Shown in pieces: positions 40,132-49,345 of a DNA stretch of 64,000 nucleotides (positions within the stretch are counted from its first letter, which is position 1; every line of letters starts with the position of its first letter). The position numbers and the translations under genes were made by a program. The DNA is taken from positions 248,001 through 312,000 of the forward strand of contig JAEWOS010000003.1 of NCBI GenBank assembly GCA_023460855.1, in the 5' to 3' direction. Below the pieces are notes generated by a model. The model was not told the origin of the DNA and did no database searches. It saw nothing but the letters and a program-made list of their open reading frames with translations. This stretch comes from Bacteroidota bacterium (GTDB taxonomy: Bacteria; Bacteroidota; Bacteroidia; Flavobacteriales; Weeksellaceae).

Positions 40132-41901
40132 ATGAAAAACAGAATTCACTTTCTTCTAGCACTGATTTTCAGCGCATTACTTTACGCACAGCCTGCGGGT
40201 TATTACAACGGAACTGCAGGATTAACCGGAGCCGCTTTAAAATCGCAGTTAAGAGCAATTATCACCCTTGGTCATCAGGACATGGGATACAACGCTTTAT
40301 GGAGTGCTTACAGCACTACGGACCGCGACAATTTTTACGAAAACGACAATACCATCCTCGATATTTATTCCGAAAATCCAACGGGACCGGATCCGTACAA
40401 CTTTACCTACGGCTCAGATCAGTGCGGTGCTTACAGCAATGAGGGAGATTGCTATAACAGAGAACACATCGTACCACAAAGTTTGTTTAATTCCTTAACG
40501 CCAATGGCGAATGATGTTCATACGGTAAGACCGACAGATGGCGTAGTGAATAATATGAGAGGCAACTATCCTTTTGGCAAGGTTGGCAGTTCCGGAACTA
40601 CTTCTGCAAACGGATCGCGGGTCGGCAATTCCATTTCTCCAGGCTATGGAGGAACTGTTTTCGAACCGATTGACGCATTCAAAGGTGATGTTGCAAGAAT
40701 GATTTTTTATTTTGTGACGCGTTACGAAAATGATCTTTCCGGTTTCAATTCCGGAAATATGCTGGGAAACAGCACCTATCCGGGACTTCAGAACTGGCAG
40801 TTGCAGCAACTGATCGCGTGGCATGCTGCCGATCCGGTTTCGCCGGCAGAAATTGCGAGAAACAATGCCTCGTACACGTTCCAGGGAAACAGAAATCCGT
40901 ATATCGACAATCCACAGTGGGTAAACGATGTTTGGGGAACACCGGATACCACACCACCGACTGCACCTACCAATCTGGCAGCATCAGCTCCTACTTCCAG
41001 TTCCATTACGCTTAACTGGACCGCTGCTACTGATAATGTCGCTGTGGTTGCTTACGATATTTATGTGAATGGTGTTTATCACAGTACGGTAACCGGAACC
41101 GGCGCGATTATCACAGGTTTGAATGCGGCTACACTCTATTCTTTTTACGTTATTGCAAAAGATGCGTCAGGAAATGCTTCTCCTGCAAGTAATACGACAA
41201 CCGAAACTACTCTTGCCGGACCGGTAACCGGAACCTGTGCTTCTGAAAATTTTGAAACAATGCCTGCCGCAGCTTCATCGTACGGCACAATAACATGGAC
41301 AAACCCTGCAACAAATATCACATGGACTGCTACGGATTCCCGAACAGACCAAAGCATTAACGGCCGTGCCATTACCGTGAGAAACGGTTCGCTCACATCC
41401 TCCACGCTTACCGGCGGAGTTCAGAATATTACCGTAACGACGATGCTGAAATTTGCAGGTTCACCGGGAACATTTAATGTAAGAGTCAATGGTGTTATTG
41501 TTGGAACAGTTCCATACAGCGCTTCTTCGCAGACAACAACCATTTCAAATATCAATGTCAGCGGAAATGCCGTGATTAGTTTCACAGACAACAGCACCAC
41601 TTCAAACAGAGTTGCATTTGACGATCTTTCGTGGGATTGTTACACATTGTCCACCGTGGAAAATGAATTTTCGCAGAATAATCAATTCTATCCGAATCCG
41701 GTGACGAAGGGCGAGCTTTTCATCAGCGGTACAAATGCTTCGAAAATAAAATTCCTGGAGATTTACACACCTGACGGAAGACTGGTCAACAGAATCAAAA
41801 ATCCTTTTGTGAAAGAGAATAAAGTTCAGCTTGGCGGTTTAACGCCGGGAATTTATCTTGTTCGCACAGATAAAGTTAGTCAGAAAATTATTGTAAAATA
41901 A
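40132..41901 (+). CDS. Secreted endonuclease I family protein with FN3 domain and T9SS sorting signal
   Basis: A 589-residue extracellular protein. Signal peptide (MKNRIHFLLALIFSALLYAQ) then an endonuclease I domain with the catalytic/metal segment CYNREHIVPQSLFN, NDVHTVRPTDGVVNNMRGNYPFG and MIFYFVTRY. An FN3 domain follows (about residues 275-365, TPPTAPTNLAASAPTSSSITL), then a beta-sandwich region, then a C-terminal type A sorting domain (QFYPNPVTKGELFISG; GIYLVRTDKVSQKIIVK) for type IX secretion. It degrades DNA outside the cell, probably for nutrition or biofilm use. Confidence 0.93.
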   Translation: MKNRIHFLLALIFSALLYAQPAGYYNGTAGLTGAALKSQLRAIITLGHQDMGYNALWSAYSTTDRDNFYENDNTILDIYSENPTGPDPYNFTYGSDQCGAYSNEGDCYNREHIVPQSLFNSLTPMANDVHTVRPTDGVVNNMRGNYPFGKVGSSGTTSANGSRVGNSISPGYGGTVFEPIDAFKGDVARMIFYFVTRYENDLSGFNSGNMLGNSTYPGLQNWQLQQLIAWHAADPVSPAEIARNNASYTFQGNRNPYIDNPQWVNDVWGTPDTTPPTAPTNLAASAPTSSSITLNWTAATDNVAVVAYDIYVNGVYHSTVTGTGAIITGLNAATLYSFYVIAKDASGNASPASNTTTETTLAGPVTGTCASENFETMPAAASSYGTITWTNPATNITWTATDSRTDQSINGRAITVRNGSLTSSTLTGGVQNITVTTMLKFAGSPGTFNVRVNGVIVGTVPYSASSQTTTISNINVSGNAVISFTDNSTTSNRVAFDDLSWDCYTLSTVENEFSQNNQFYPNPVTKGELFISGTNASKIKFLEIYTPDGRLVNRIKNPFVKENKVQLGGLTPGIYLVRTDKVSQKIIVK

Positions 41902-41920
41902 GATTCGATAACTCTTTATA

Positions 41921-41955
41921 CAGGCCGGACATTTTTTGTCCGGTCTTTTTTTTTA
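41921..41955 (+). terminator. Terminator of the endonuclease gene
   Basis: Stem GGCCGGAC / GTCCGGTC (one wobble) with loop ATTTTTT and a run of nine T. Confidence 0.85.
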
Positions 41956-41961
41956 TTTTTG
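41954..41961 (+). promoter_or_regulatory. -7 promoter element of aroE
   Basis: TATTTTTG directly after the T-tract of the previous terminator, 18 bases before the ATG at 41980. An in-frame TTG at 41959 lies inside the element and is therefore not used. Confidence 0.55.
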
Positions 41962-41979
41962 AATGAACAGCAGAACGAC

Positions 41980-42705
41980 ATGATTAAAAAATTTGGACTC
42001 ATAGGTAAGAATATTTCGTACAGTTTTTCTCAAAAGTATTTCACTGAAAAGTTCAAAACACTGAACTTACCCTACACGTACGAACTTTTCGACATTCCCT
42101 CGACAGATGATTTCGCAGCTGTTGCCTCACTGGAAAACCTGGCCGGTCTGAATGTGACTATTCCATATAAAGAACAGATTATTCCTTTTCTTGATGAATT
42201 AAGTGCTGAAGCAAAAGAAATTGGTGCCGTAAACACCATTAGATTTCATCATGGTAAAAGCACCGGTTACAATACCGATGTCTTTGGATTTTCGGAGACA
42301 CTTTTAAAACATCTTAAACCTCATCATAAGTCTGCACTGATCCTTGGAAATGGCGGTGCTGCCAAAGCTGTAGCTTATGTATTAAAACAACAGAATATAC
42401 CTTTTCAAACTGTTTCTCGCAGCACTGAATTAAATTTCGAAAACCTGACCCCTCAGTTGGTTTCGGAATCCAAAATAATTGTGCAGGGTACTCCCGTCGG
42501 AACCTTTCCCGATACTGATCTCTCGCTGCCTTTTCCTTTTGATGCGCTGGATTCTGAACATCTGGTAATTGATCTGATTTATAATCCGGAGGAAACTGCA
42601 TTTCTGCGCGAAGCATCAAAGCGGAATGCTGTAACGGTAAACGGCAGAATGATGCTGGAAAAACAGGCTGACAAAGCGTGGGAAATTTGGAATTCGCCGT
42701 CTTGA
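41980..42705 (+). CDS. aroE: Shikimate dehydrogenase
   Basis: A 241-residue NADP-dependent enzyme that reduces 3-dehydroshikimate in the aromatic amino acid pathway. MIKKFGLIGKNISYSFSQKYF (substrate serines), GLNVTIPYKEQIIPFLDEL (catalytic Lys), YNTDVFGFSETLL (catalytic Asp) and the NADP loop ALILGNGGAAKAVAYVL are present; QGTPVGTFP follows. Slightly short for AroE (about 270), typical of Bacteroidetes. Confidence 0.94.
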   Translation: MIKKFGLIGKNISYSFSQKYFTEKFKTLNLPYTYELFDIPSTDDFAAVASLENLAGLNVTIPYKEQIIPFLDELSAEAKEIGAVNTIRFHHGKSTGYNTDVFGFSETLLKHLKPHHKSALILGNGGAAKAVAYVLKQQNIPFQTVSRSTELNFENLTPQLVSESKIIVQGTPVGTFPDTDLSLPFPFDALDSEHLVIDLIYNPEETAFLREASKRNAVTVNGRMMLEKQADKAWEIWNSPS

Positions 42706-42790
42706 AAAAAACCTTATATTTATTGCACAAATTGGCAATTGCCTGATTCGGCAGTTGCTCCGCAAAATATTTTGAAAAAATAAGACTGAC

Positions 42791-44860
42791 ATGATCACGG
42801 AAAACCCAAACTCCGAAAACGAAGAATTGAAATCAGAAAACCCGCAAATTCAGGATGATACACAGCCTCAGACTGACGCACAAACCGATGCCGAAACTTC
42901 ACAGACTGAAGAGCAGCCTGACCCTGAAAACCAGGCAGATATGCACACAGAACCGTCGGTGAAAATTCCGGAGGAAAAAGTACTCTCAGAAGTTGAATTT
43001 CCTGCCGGCGACGAAGTGAATGCCGATAAGGAACAGGTATCGCCGGAAAACGCCGAAGAGCAGCCTGATGCAGAACAACAGCAGGATTCTGCAGTAGAAA
43101 AAAAAGAAAATAAATCCGGGGCGGAAGATCATGCGAATGAGCAGGAATCCGGTGAAAAAACCGATGATCACGATGATCATGACACACTTCACGACGAAAT
43201 TGCAGCGTTATCTCTGGTTCAGATTCTGGACCGGATGGAAAAACTGATCAACAACGAAAAAGCAGGCTCGCAACACCGCGAGTTCCAGTTGCTGCGCGAT
43301 GAGGCAACCCGCCATATTCACGATGAAACTGAAGAAAAGAAAAACGATCATATTTCCGCCGGAAACACTTCAGAATTTACTTTTGTACATCCTTCTGTTT
43401 CGAGGCTTTCGGGACTCATTACTATTTTCAAGGAAAAGCAGGACCAACATCATAAACAGGTTGAGGAAGACCAGAAAAAGAATCTGGAGGAAAGACATCA
43501 GATTGTTGAGCGTCTCAAAAAATTAAATACAGGAGCAGAACCCGGCACGAATCTTTTCAAAGAAATCCGTGAGATAAAGCAGGCTTGGAGCGGCGCCGGA
43601 CAAATTGCTAAAGCCGATTTTAAACTGCTGAACAACGATTATTTCTTTCATCTGAACCAGTTCTACCAGATGCTGGATATGAATAAAGAATATCTGGAGC
43701 AGGAATACACGCACAACCTGGAAAAACGCCGGCACATTATCGACAGAGCAAAAGAACTTGTGGACGAACCTTCCGTGCAAAAAGCGCTGAATGAACTTCA
43801 GTTTCTGCATAAACTCTGGAAAGACGAAGCACAGCCTGTCGCAGAAGAATTCCGGGAAAACACCTGGGAGGAATTCCGGGAAATTTCAAATAAGATTCAC
43901 GACCGTAAAGCAGAACTGTCCGCACAACTCGAAAAAGAGCAGCAGGCAAACCTCGAAAAGAAAAATGAGCTGATCGGTGAGATCAAGAAATATATCACTC
44001 CGGAAAACAGTCCGACGCACAGTTACTGGCAGGAAGCGATTAAGAAAGTTGAAGAACTACGTACTGAATTCCTGAAAACCGGAAGCGTTCCAAGAAAAAT
44101 ATCCAATCAGAACTGGAATGATTTCAAACAGACCCTGCGCGAATTCAACAGTGCCAAAAATGATTTCTATAAATCACTGAAAGGCAACCAGCAAAACAAT
44201 CTGGAACAGAAAATGGCGCTGATTCAGACGGCGAAAGACAACATGAATTCCGAAGACTGGGAAACTGTAGTGCCGCTGTTCAAGAAACTTCAGGAAGACT
44301 GGAAAAAAATCGGACATGTGCCACGTCCGGTTACAAACAAAATCTGGGAAGAATTCCGTGGAGCCTGCAATACATTTTTTGACAATTACCGCTCGAAAAA
44401 CGCGGCGGCAGGCGACAACTGGAAGGAAAACTACAAGCAGAAGCAGGCTTTAATGCAGCAACTGGAAACGATAACCGACGACGAAGGAGCTGTGGAAAAA
44501 CTCGAGCAGATTAAAACCAGCTGGAACAGTATCGGAAAAGTACCGCGTGATAAAATGTCGATCAACAGTGAATTCAACAGACTTCTGCACAGCAAGATGA
44601 AGCTGAATAAAATTCACGATTACGATCTTAAAGAAGGCGGACTATCAGATAATCAGCTGACTGACAAGGCGAGAAAAATCAAAAACCAGATTTCCGATCT
44701 GGAAGCAGAAATTGCAAAGCTGGAAAATAATCTGGGCTTTTTCAGTAATCCGAGCCGCGAAAATCCACTACTGAAGGATACCTACTCCAAAATCGATGAG
44801 AAAAAGGAGCAGCTCGAAGCCATGAAAGGCAGTCTGCACCACATTATCAGTGGAGATTAA
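42791..44860 (+). CDS. DUF349 repeat protein
   Basis: A 689-residue cytoplasmic protein. The first ~130 residues are an acidic, Gln/Glu-rich disordered region. From ~210 onward come at least four DUF349 helical repeats, each with the W-pattern (FKEIREIKQAWSGAG; QFLHKLWKDEAQPVAEEF; KVEELRTEFLKTGSVPRKISNQNW; LFKKLQEDWKKIGHVPRP; EQIKTSWNSIGKVPR). The C-terminus is a coiled coil (QISDLEAEIAKLENNLGFF). Role unknown; long helical scaffold likely. Sits between aroE and ribD. Confidence 0.85.
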   Translation: MITENPNSENEELKSENPQIQDDTQPQTDAQTDAETSQTEEQPDPENQADMHTEPSVKIPEEKVLSEVEFPAGDEVNADKEQVSPENAEEQPDAEQQQDSAVEKKENKSGAEDHANEQESGEKTDDHDDHDTLHDEIAALSLVQILDRMEKLINNEKAGSQHREFQLLRDEATRHIHDETEEKKNDHISAGNTSEFTFVHPSVSRLSGLITIFKEKQDQHHKQVEEDQKKNLEERHQIVERLKKLNTGAEPGTNLFKEIREIKQAWSGAGQIAKADFKLLNNDYFFHLNQFYQMLDMNKEYLEQEYTHNLEKRRHIIDRAKELVDEPSVQKALNELQFLHKLWKDEAQPVAEEFRENTWEEFREISNKIHDRKAELSAQLEKEQQANLEKKNELIGEIKKYITPENSPTHSYWQEAIKKVEELRTEFLKTGSVPRKISNQNWNDFKQTLREFNSAKNDFYKSLKGNQQNNLEQKMALIQTAKDNMNSEDWETVVPLFKKLQEDWKKIGHVPRPVTNKIWEEFRGACNTFFDNYRSKNAAAGDNWKENYKQKQALMQQLETITDDEGAVEKLEQIKTSWNSIGKVPRDKMSINSEFNRLLHSKMKLNKIHDYDLKEGGLSDNQLTDKARKIKNQISDLEAEIAKLENNLGFFSNPSRENPLLKDTYSKIDEKKEQLEAMKGSLHHIISGD

Positions 44861-44890
44861 GCTGAAAAGATAATTTTAATAAAAATGAAC

Positions 44891-44910
44891 GGACGCGATT
44901 AATCGCGTCC
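44891..44910. repeat. Perfect 20-bp palindrome between DUF349 gene and ribD
   Basis: GGACGCGATTAATCGCGTCC is an exact palindrome. It could act as a weak hairpin terminator on either strand (no strong T-tract follows on the plus strand) or be a dispersed palindromic repeat. Confidence 0.6.
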
Positions 44911-44932
44911 TTCTGATATAAAAACCACCGCA

Positions 44933-45976
44933 TTGAATCACGAAAAATACATGGCGCGATGCATAGAACTGGCAGAAAAAGCCAGGGGGAAAACCTATCC
45001 GAATCCAATAGTTGGTTCTGTTATTGTACATAAGGACAGAATTATCGGGGAAGGCTATCACATGAAAGCCGGAGAAGCGCATGCAGAAATAAATGCCATC
45101 AACAGCGTTAAAGATCAATCACTTTTAAAGGATTCTACCATTTACGTTTCGCTTGAACCTTGCGCTCATTTCGGGAAAACGCCACCATGTGCGGACAGGA
45201 TTGCACAACTTGGTTTCCGGCATGTGTTCATTGGTGCGGTCGATTTTCATGAAAAAGTAAATGGAAAAGGAATTCAGATTCTGAAAAATGCGGGGATTGA
45301 AGTGACTACGGGAGTACTTGAGAAAGAATGCCGCCTGCTGAATAAAAGATTTTTTACTTTTCATCAAAAGAAAAGACCATACCTTGTGTTGAAGTGGGCA
45401 CAATCTGCAGACGGGTTTATCGACCGGGATTTCCGTCCTGAAAAAATTTCGAATGCAGTTGTTAATCAGTATGTTCATCAGTTGCGCGCTGAGGAACACG
45501 CAATTTTAGTCGGAACACACACCGCTCTTGCAGACAATCCCTCGCTTACGACAAGAAATGTTCCGGGAAGAAATCCGGTGCGAATTCTGATCGATGCTGA
45601 CTTGAAAGTACCTTTCGATTCCAGAATTTATAATGAAGAATCCGAAACCATTGTTCTGAACACCGTGAAAAATTCCGAAGAGCAGCATATCCGGTTTCTA
45701 AAATTCGACCGCGAAAATTACCTTCCCTCTGTTCTGAAAGCACTGCACAGTGTGGAGATTCAGTCCGTTCTTGTAGAAGGCGGCGCATTTACGCTGAACA
45801 AAATAATCGAAGCAGGTCTTTGGGATGAATCATTTGTGATCAGCAATCCGGAACTTTTCTTGAAATCCGGAACAAGATCACCGGCAATTGATCTTAAGCC
45901 CCAATCAGAGTTTCTAGTCAGAAATAATCTGATCAGACTTTACCGAAATCCGCAAGACATCCGTGCAGATGGATGA
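44933..45976 (+). CDS. ribD: Riboflavin biosynthesis bifunctional deaminase/reductase
   Basis: A 347-residue enzyme doing the deaminase and reductase steps after GTP cyclohydrolase II. Zinc deaminase domain: HAEINAI (His50, Glu52), LEPCAHFGKTPPC (Cys77, Cys86). Reductase domain from ~145: RPYLVLKWAQSADGFI, RAEEHAILVGTHTALADNPSL, VLVEGGAFTLNKIIEAGLWDE. The TTG start (44933, NHEKYMARCIELAEKA) matches homologues and adds six residues before an internal ATG at 44951. It overlaps the YigZ gene by eight bases. Confidence 0.93.
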   Translation: MNHEKYMARCIELAEKARGKTYPNPIVGSVIVHKDRIIGEGYHMKAGEAHAEINAINSVKDQSLLKDSTIYVSLEPCAHFGKTPPCADRIAQLGFRHVFIGAVDFHEKVNGKGIQILKNAGIEVTTGVLEKECRLLNKRFFTFHQKKRPYLVLKWAQSADGFIDRDFRPEKISNAVVNQYVHQLRAEEHAILVGTHTALADNPSLTTRNVPGRNPVRILIDADLKVPFDSRIYNEESETIVLNTVKNSEEQHIRFLKFDRENYLPSVLKALHSVEIQSVLVEGGAFTLNKIIEAGLWDESFVISNPELFLKSGTRSPAIDLKPQSEFLVRNNLIRLYRNPQDIRADG

Positions 45977-46574
45977 ATTCAGCTATAAGACCATTGCTGC
46001 ACCGGTTCACGAAATTTTGCTCAAAGAAAAAGGCAGTAAGTTCATCGGTTACGCATTTCCCGTAGGAAATGAAGCAGAATTAAAGGAACATCTGGAGCAG
46101 ATCAGGAATTTGCATCCGAAAGCAACGCATCACTGTTATGCCTTCCGCCTGGGAAAGGAAGGCGAAAACTATCGCGCAAACGACGATGGCGAACCGTCCG
46201 GATCTGCAGGTTTGCCGATTTACAATCAGATTCTGGCGCACGAATTAACCAACATACTTCTGATTGTAGTCCGCTATTACGGCGGTACTAAACTTGGAGT
46301 TGCAGGACTGATAAAAGCCTACAAAGAAACTGCGAAAGAAACGCTTGCACATGGTGAAGTGATCATTCAGGAAGAAAAATTTCTGCTGCAGATGTCATGC
46401 GGTTACGACAGACAGAGCAGTGTTTACAATCTCATTAACCGGTTTTCGGGAACTATCGTTTCCTCAGAACAGAAGGAAAACGCTGTAACAACTGTTGCAT
46501 TCCGAAAGGCACAAAAAAAAGACATCTCAGAATTAATTCCTGAGATGCCTGATATAAATTTTGAATTTCTGTAA
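45969..46574 (+). CDS. YigZ/IMPACT family protein
   Basis: A 201-residue protein with the N-terminal UPF0029 domain (KGSKFIGYAFPVGNEAELKEHLEQIRNLHPKATHHCYAFRLG) including NDDGEPSGSAGLPIYNQI and LLIVVRYYGGTKLGVAGLIKAYKETA, followed by a ferredoxin-like C-terminal domain. The family's biochemical role is not firmly known; it is linked to translation control in eukaryotes. Start at ATG 45969 (an in-frame GTG at 45963 is less likely). Overlaps ribD; it converges directly on the metallopeptidase gene with no spacer. Confidence 0.9.
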   Translation: MDEFSYKTIAAPVHEILLKEKGSKFIGYAFPVGNEAELKEHLEQIRNLHPKATHHCYAFRLGKEGENYRANDDGEPSGSAGLPIYNQILAHELTNILLIVVRYYGGTKLGVAGLIKAYKETAKETLAHGEVIIQEEKFLLQMSCGYDRQSSVYNLINRFSGTIVSSEQKENAVTTVAFRKAQKKDISELIPEMPDINFEFL

Positions 46575-47270
46575 TTAGTCGTTACTTCTTCCGCCAAAAA
46601 GCATTGACGCAAAGTAAATCAGTTGTGCAAGCGATCCAAGAGCTGCAACCACATAGGTTCTGGCTGCCCATTTCAAACTGTCCTGTGCACCTTCAAATTC
46701 TGCGTTATTTGCAACAGTTCCTGAACTACGGAGCCAGGCCAAAGCTCTGTTGCTCGCATCGTATTCTACAGGTAACGTTACAAACGCAAATGCTGTAGTC
46801 ACCGCAAAAAGAATCACACCGATCAGTAGCAGTGTTTTGCTGCCACTGGATGCCATAACCACGATACCCGCCATCAGCACAAACTGCAACAGTCTGGAAG
46901 AAATATTTACAACAGGTACCATTTTACTTCTCAACTGTAACATTGAATAACCGACTGCATGCTGAACTGCGTGACCGGTTTCGTGAGCTGCAACCGCTGC
47001 TGCAGCTGCATTTCTTTGCATATAAACACCTTCGGAAAGGTTGATCGTTTTATTCTGAGGATTATAATGGTCTGTAAGCTGTCCCGGAACCGAGATCACC
47101 TGTACGTCGTGAATTCCGCTGTCCCTGAGCATTTTTTCTGCGATTTCCTTTCCGGACATTCCGTTCTGAAGATGAACCTTGGAATAATGCGCAAATTTTG
47201 ATCTGAGCCTGTTCTGCACAATCATACTGACGATGAAAATAGCTCCAATAATAACGTAATACAACATCAT
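46575..47270 (-). CDS. Membrane zinc metallopeptidase (YugP/Zn_peptidase_2 family)
   Basis: A 231-residue protein with an N-terminal membrane helix (YYVIIGAIFIVSMIVQN) and the zinc motif AAHETGHAVQHAVGY (HETGH at 96-100), followed by further helices (LLQFVLMAGIVVMASSG; LLLIGVILFAVTTAFAFVTLPVEYDASNRAL). The family resembles small membrane-embedded M48-like peptidases; substrate unknown. A double ATG opens it. Confidence 0.88.
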   Translation of the reverse strand: MMLYYVIIGAIFIVSMIVQNRLRSKFAHYSKVHLQNGMSGKEIAEKMLRDSGIHDVQVISVPGQLTDHYNPQNKTINLSEGVYMQRNAAAAAVAAHETGHAVQHAVGYSMLQLRSKMVPVVNISSRLLQFVLMAGIVVMASSGSKTLLLIGVILFAVTTAFAFVTLPVEYDASNRALAWLRSSGTVANNAEFEGAQDSLKWAARTYVVAALGSLAQLIYFASMLFGGRSND

Positions 47271-47330
47271 GCTGTTTCGATTTTTTAATTAATTTCTTAC
47301 TACAATTATATTAAAAATTATGCCAAGCGG

Positions 47331-47338
47331 CAAAGTTA
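47331..47338 (-). promoter_or_regulatory. -7 element of the zinc metallopeptidase gene
   Basis: Minus strand TAACTTTG, then C. It lies 60 bases before the ATG and is divergent from the -7 box at 47355. Confidence 0.55.
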
Positions 47339-47354
47339 TAGGCCGATATTGCCA

Positions 47355-47362
47355 TATCTTTG
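47355..47362 (+). promoter_or_regulatory. -7 element of the GNAT gene
   Basis: TATCTTTG followed by C, 10 bases before the ATG at 47373. The in-frame TTG at 47349 lies upstream of this element. Confidence 0.55.
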
Positions 47363-47372
47363 CATTTACGTT

Positions 47373-48545
47373 ATGGAGCAGGAAAGTTTGTCTCAAATAC
47401 AGGTTCGTGAAGTATCAAATCCGGAAGAAATTCAGGACTTTGTCCATTTTCCGCTTACACTTTATAAAGATAACCCCTATTTCGTTCCTTCACTGATCAA
47501 CGAGGAACTCGAAATCTGGAATCCTGATAAGAATCCTGCTTACGAATACTGTGAAAGCAGACAGTTTCTGGCTTTCCGCGGAAATGAAATTGCGGGAAGA
47601 ATTGCAGTGATCATCAACCATAAGGAAGCAAAGGAACTGGGAATTCATAAAGTCCGGTTCGGCTGGTTTGATTTTATCGATGATAAAAATGTGAGTTACG
47701 CACTGCTAAGAGCCGCTGTAGATTTTGCGAGCAGCAGGAATATTCCCGCAATCGAAGGACCGATGGGATTTACCAATCTGGATAAGGCAGGAATGCTGAC
47801 CGAAGGTTTTGACAGGCTTGCAACGATGATTGGAATTTATAATCATTCTTATTATCCTAAGCATCTGGAAGCGCTTGGATTACGGAAAGACAAAGAATGG
47901 GTAGAATTTGAAATCATGTTTCCGGAAAAACTGCCGGAGAAAGTCATCAGGTTCAGCGATCTGACCCTTGAAAAATATGGCCTGAAAGTTCTCCGGTTTA
48001 AGTCGAAAAACGAAATTCTGCCTTTGATTGAACCGATGTTCAGACTTCTGGACAAGACGTACAGAGGCCTTTCCACCTATACACCAATTACCGACGGCCA
48101 AATTGAATCTTATAAAGAAAAATATTTTAAATTTCTCGATAAGGATTTCCTGATTTGTATTGCCGACAAACAGAATGACCTGATTGCTTTTGCGGTAACC
48201 ATGCCTTCCTATTCAAAGGCACTTCAAAAGTCGAACGGCAAACTCTTTCCTTTCGGCTGGTGGCATTTCTGGCGTGCCGGGATTAAAAATGACCGGGCTA
48301 ACTTCTATCTGATCGGAATTCATCCTGATTATCAAAGACGCGGTCTCACCTCAATCATTTTCCGGGAAATATATGACGTTTTCAAACGGAAAGGTGTGAA
48401 ATATCTGGAAACAAACCCCGAACTGGAAGATAACAAACAGGTGCAGCTGCTTTGGCAGGACTACGATCCGGTGAACCATAAGCGCAGAAGCACCTACAGC
48501 ATTTCTGTAGAAGCATTCTTCGAAAAAAATGCAAAAAATCACTAA
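47373..48545 (+). CDS. GNAT-fold N-acetyltransferase-like protein
   Basis: About 390 residues. The C-terminal half contains a GNAT acetyl-CoA region (NFYLIGIHPDYQRRGLTSIIFREIYDVFKRKG), and the N-terminal half a second, divergent acyltransferase-like region (VREVSNPEEIQDFVHFPLTLYKDNPYFVPSL; GRIAVIINHKEAKELG; IEGPMGFTNLDKAGMLTEGFD). This two-part architecture is found in several Bacteroidetes proteins of unknown substrate. Followed by a universal stress protein gene 21 bases later. Function is not resolved. Confidence 0.75.
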   Translation: MEQESLSQIQVREVSNPEEIQDFVHFPLTLYKDNPYFVPSLINEELEIWNPDKNPAYEYCESRQFLAFRGNEIAGRIAVIINHKEAKELGIHKVRFGWFDFIDDKNVSYALLRAAVDFASSRNIPAIEGPMGFTNLDKAGMLTEGFDRLATMIGIYNHSYYPKHLEALGLRKDKEWVEFEIMFPEKLPEKVIRFSDLTLEKYGLKVLRFKSKNEILPLIEPMFRLLDKTYRGLSTYTPITDGQIESYKEKYFKFLDKDFLICIADKQNDLIAFAVTMPSYSKALQKSNGKLFPFGWWHFWRAGIKNDRANFYLIGIHPDYQRRGLTSIIFREIYDVFKRKGVKYLETNPELEDNKQVQLLWQDYDPVNHKRRSTYSISVEAFFEKNAKNH

Positions 48546-48566
48546 CTTTAGGAAAAATATAAAGCT

Positions 48567-49004
48567 ATGATCAATATTGTTTTACCTGTAGATTTCTCTG
48601 AGACCAACTCGATACTGATGGATGGTGCGGTAAAATTTGCAAAAGATATCAATGCTAAAATCTGTATGATTCATGTGGCACCGTCCGATCTTGGATTTGC
48701 TGTAGGCGATATGGGTTTTCAGTATTTTCCGGAAGTAGAACAACTCGAAATAAAGGAAGAGCTGGAACAACTCAATAAGATGGAAGCCAGTATAAAATCT
48801 CAGGGTGTGGATTGCGAACACATTCTGAAACAGGGAATCGCGAAAGATAATATCCTGGAATATGCCGGCGAGAAAAACGCTGCCTACATTGTGATGGGAT
48901 CACACGGACGCAGCGGAATCTACGATGTATTTGTGGGTAGCCTTACGAAAGACCTCACGCGCACTTCTACCATTCCTGTACTGGTAATACCCTGCCACAA
49001 CTAA
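48567..49004 (+). CDS. Universal stress protein, single UspA domain
   Basis: A 145-residue UspA. Opens MINIVLPVDFSETNSILMDGAV and closes with the ATP-binding signature GSHGRSGIYDVFVGSLTKDLTRTSTIPVLVI (G-2x-G-9x-G-S/T form), so it should bind ATP. Follows the GNAT gene directly and precedes a terminator. Unlike the tandem Usp at 36511 it is a minimal single domain. Confidence 0.92.
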   Translation: MINIVLPVDFSETNSILMDGAVKFAKDINAKICMIHVAPSDLGFAVGDMGFQYFPEVEQLEIKEELEQLNKMEASIKSQGVDCEHILKQGIAKDNILEYAGEKNAAYIVMGSHGRSGIYDVFVGSLTKDLTRTSTIPVLVIPCHN

Positions 49005-49013
49005 AAAATACAA

Positions 49014-49054
49014 AAAAACAAAAACCCGTTCACATAATTGCGAATGGGTTTTTA
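49014..49054. terminator. Bidirectional terminator between USP and DUF6341 genes
   Basis: Stem AAACCCGTTC / GAATGGGTTT (one wobble) with T-run on the plus side and an A-run (T-run on minus) on the other. Confidence 0.75.
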
Positions 49055-49074
49055 TATGCTTAAAAACTGCCGGT

Positions 49075-49305
49075 CTAAGGCTTCTTGTAAATTTCAGGAT
49101 CGTAATACGGACGCTTTTCCTTTGACGGAGAAACATAATCCCTGTCCTCGTTGTTTCGCAAAGGCACCACAAGTTCCCAGCACCAGTAAATAAACAGCGC
49201 GCTTGCAACAATAAAAAGTATCCAGTTGATTACATTTCCAAAAATTTCAAAAAACTGGAAAGTCCAAACGAAAACGTCGCTCAAGAACAGAAAAATACCG
49301 GTCAT
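49075..49305 (-). CDS. Small DUF6341-type membrane protein
   Basis: A 76-residue protein with one strong hydrophobic segment pair (IFLFLSDVFVWTFQFFEIFGNVINWILFIVASALFIYWCWELV) and a polar, basic C-terminal tail (PLRNNEDRDYVSPSKEKRPYYDPEIYKKP). It matches the short Flavobacteriia family often found beside DUF6427. Function unknown. It diverges from the DUF6427 gene 40 bases away. Confidence 0.7.
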   Translation of the reverse strand: MTGIFLFLSDVFVWTFQFFEIFGNVINWILFIVASALFIYWCWELVVPLRNNEDRDYVSPSKEKRPYYDPEIYKKP

Positions 49306-49321
49306 TTTTTCTTTTTTAAAT

Positions 49322-49329
49322 TAACTTTG
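49322..49329 (+). promoter_or_regulatory. -7 element of the DUF6427 gene
   Basis: TAACTTTG, 16 bases before the ATG at 49346. Confidence 0.55.
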
Positions 49330-49345
49330 TACAAAATTAACAAAA

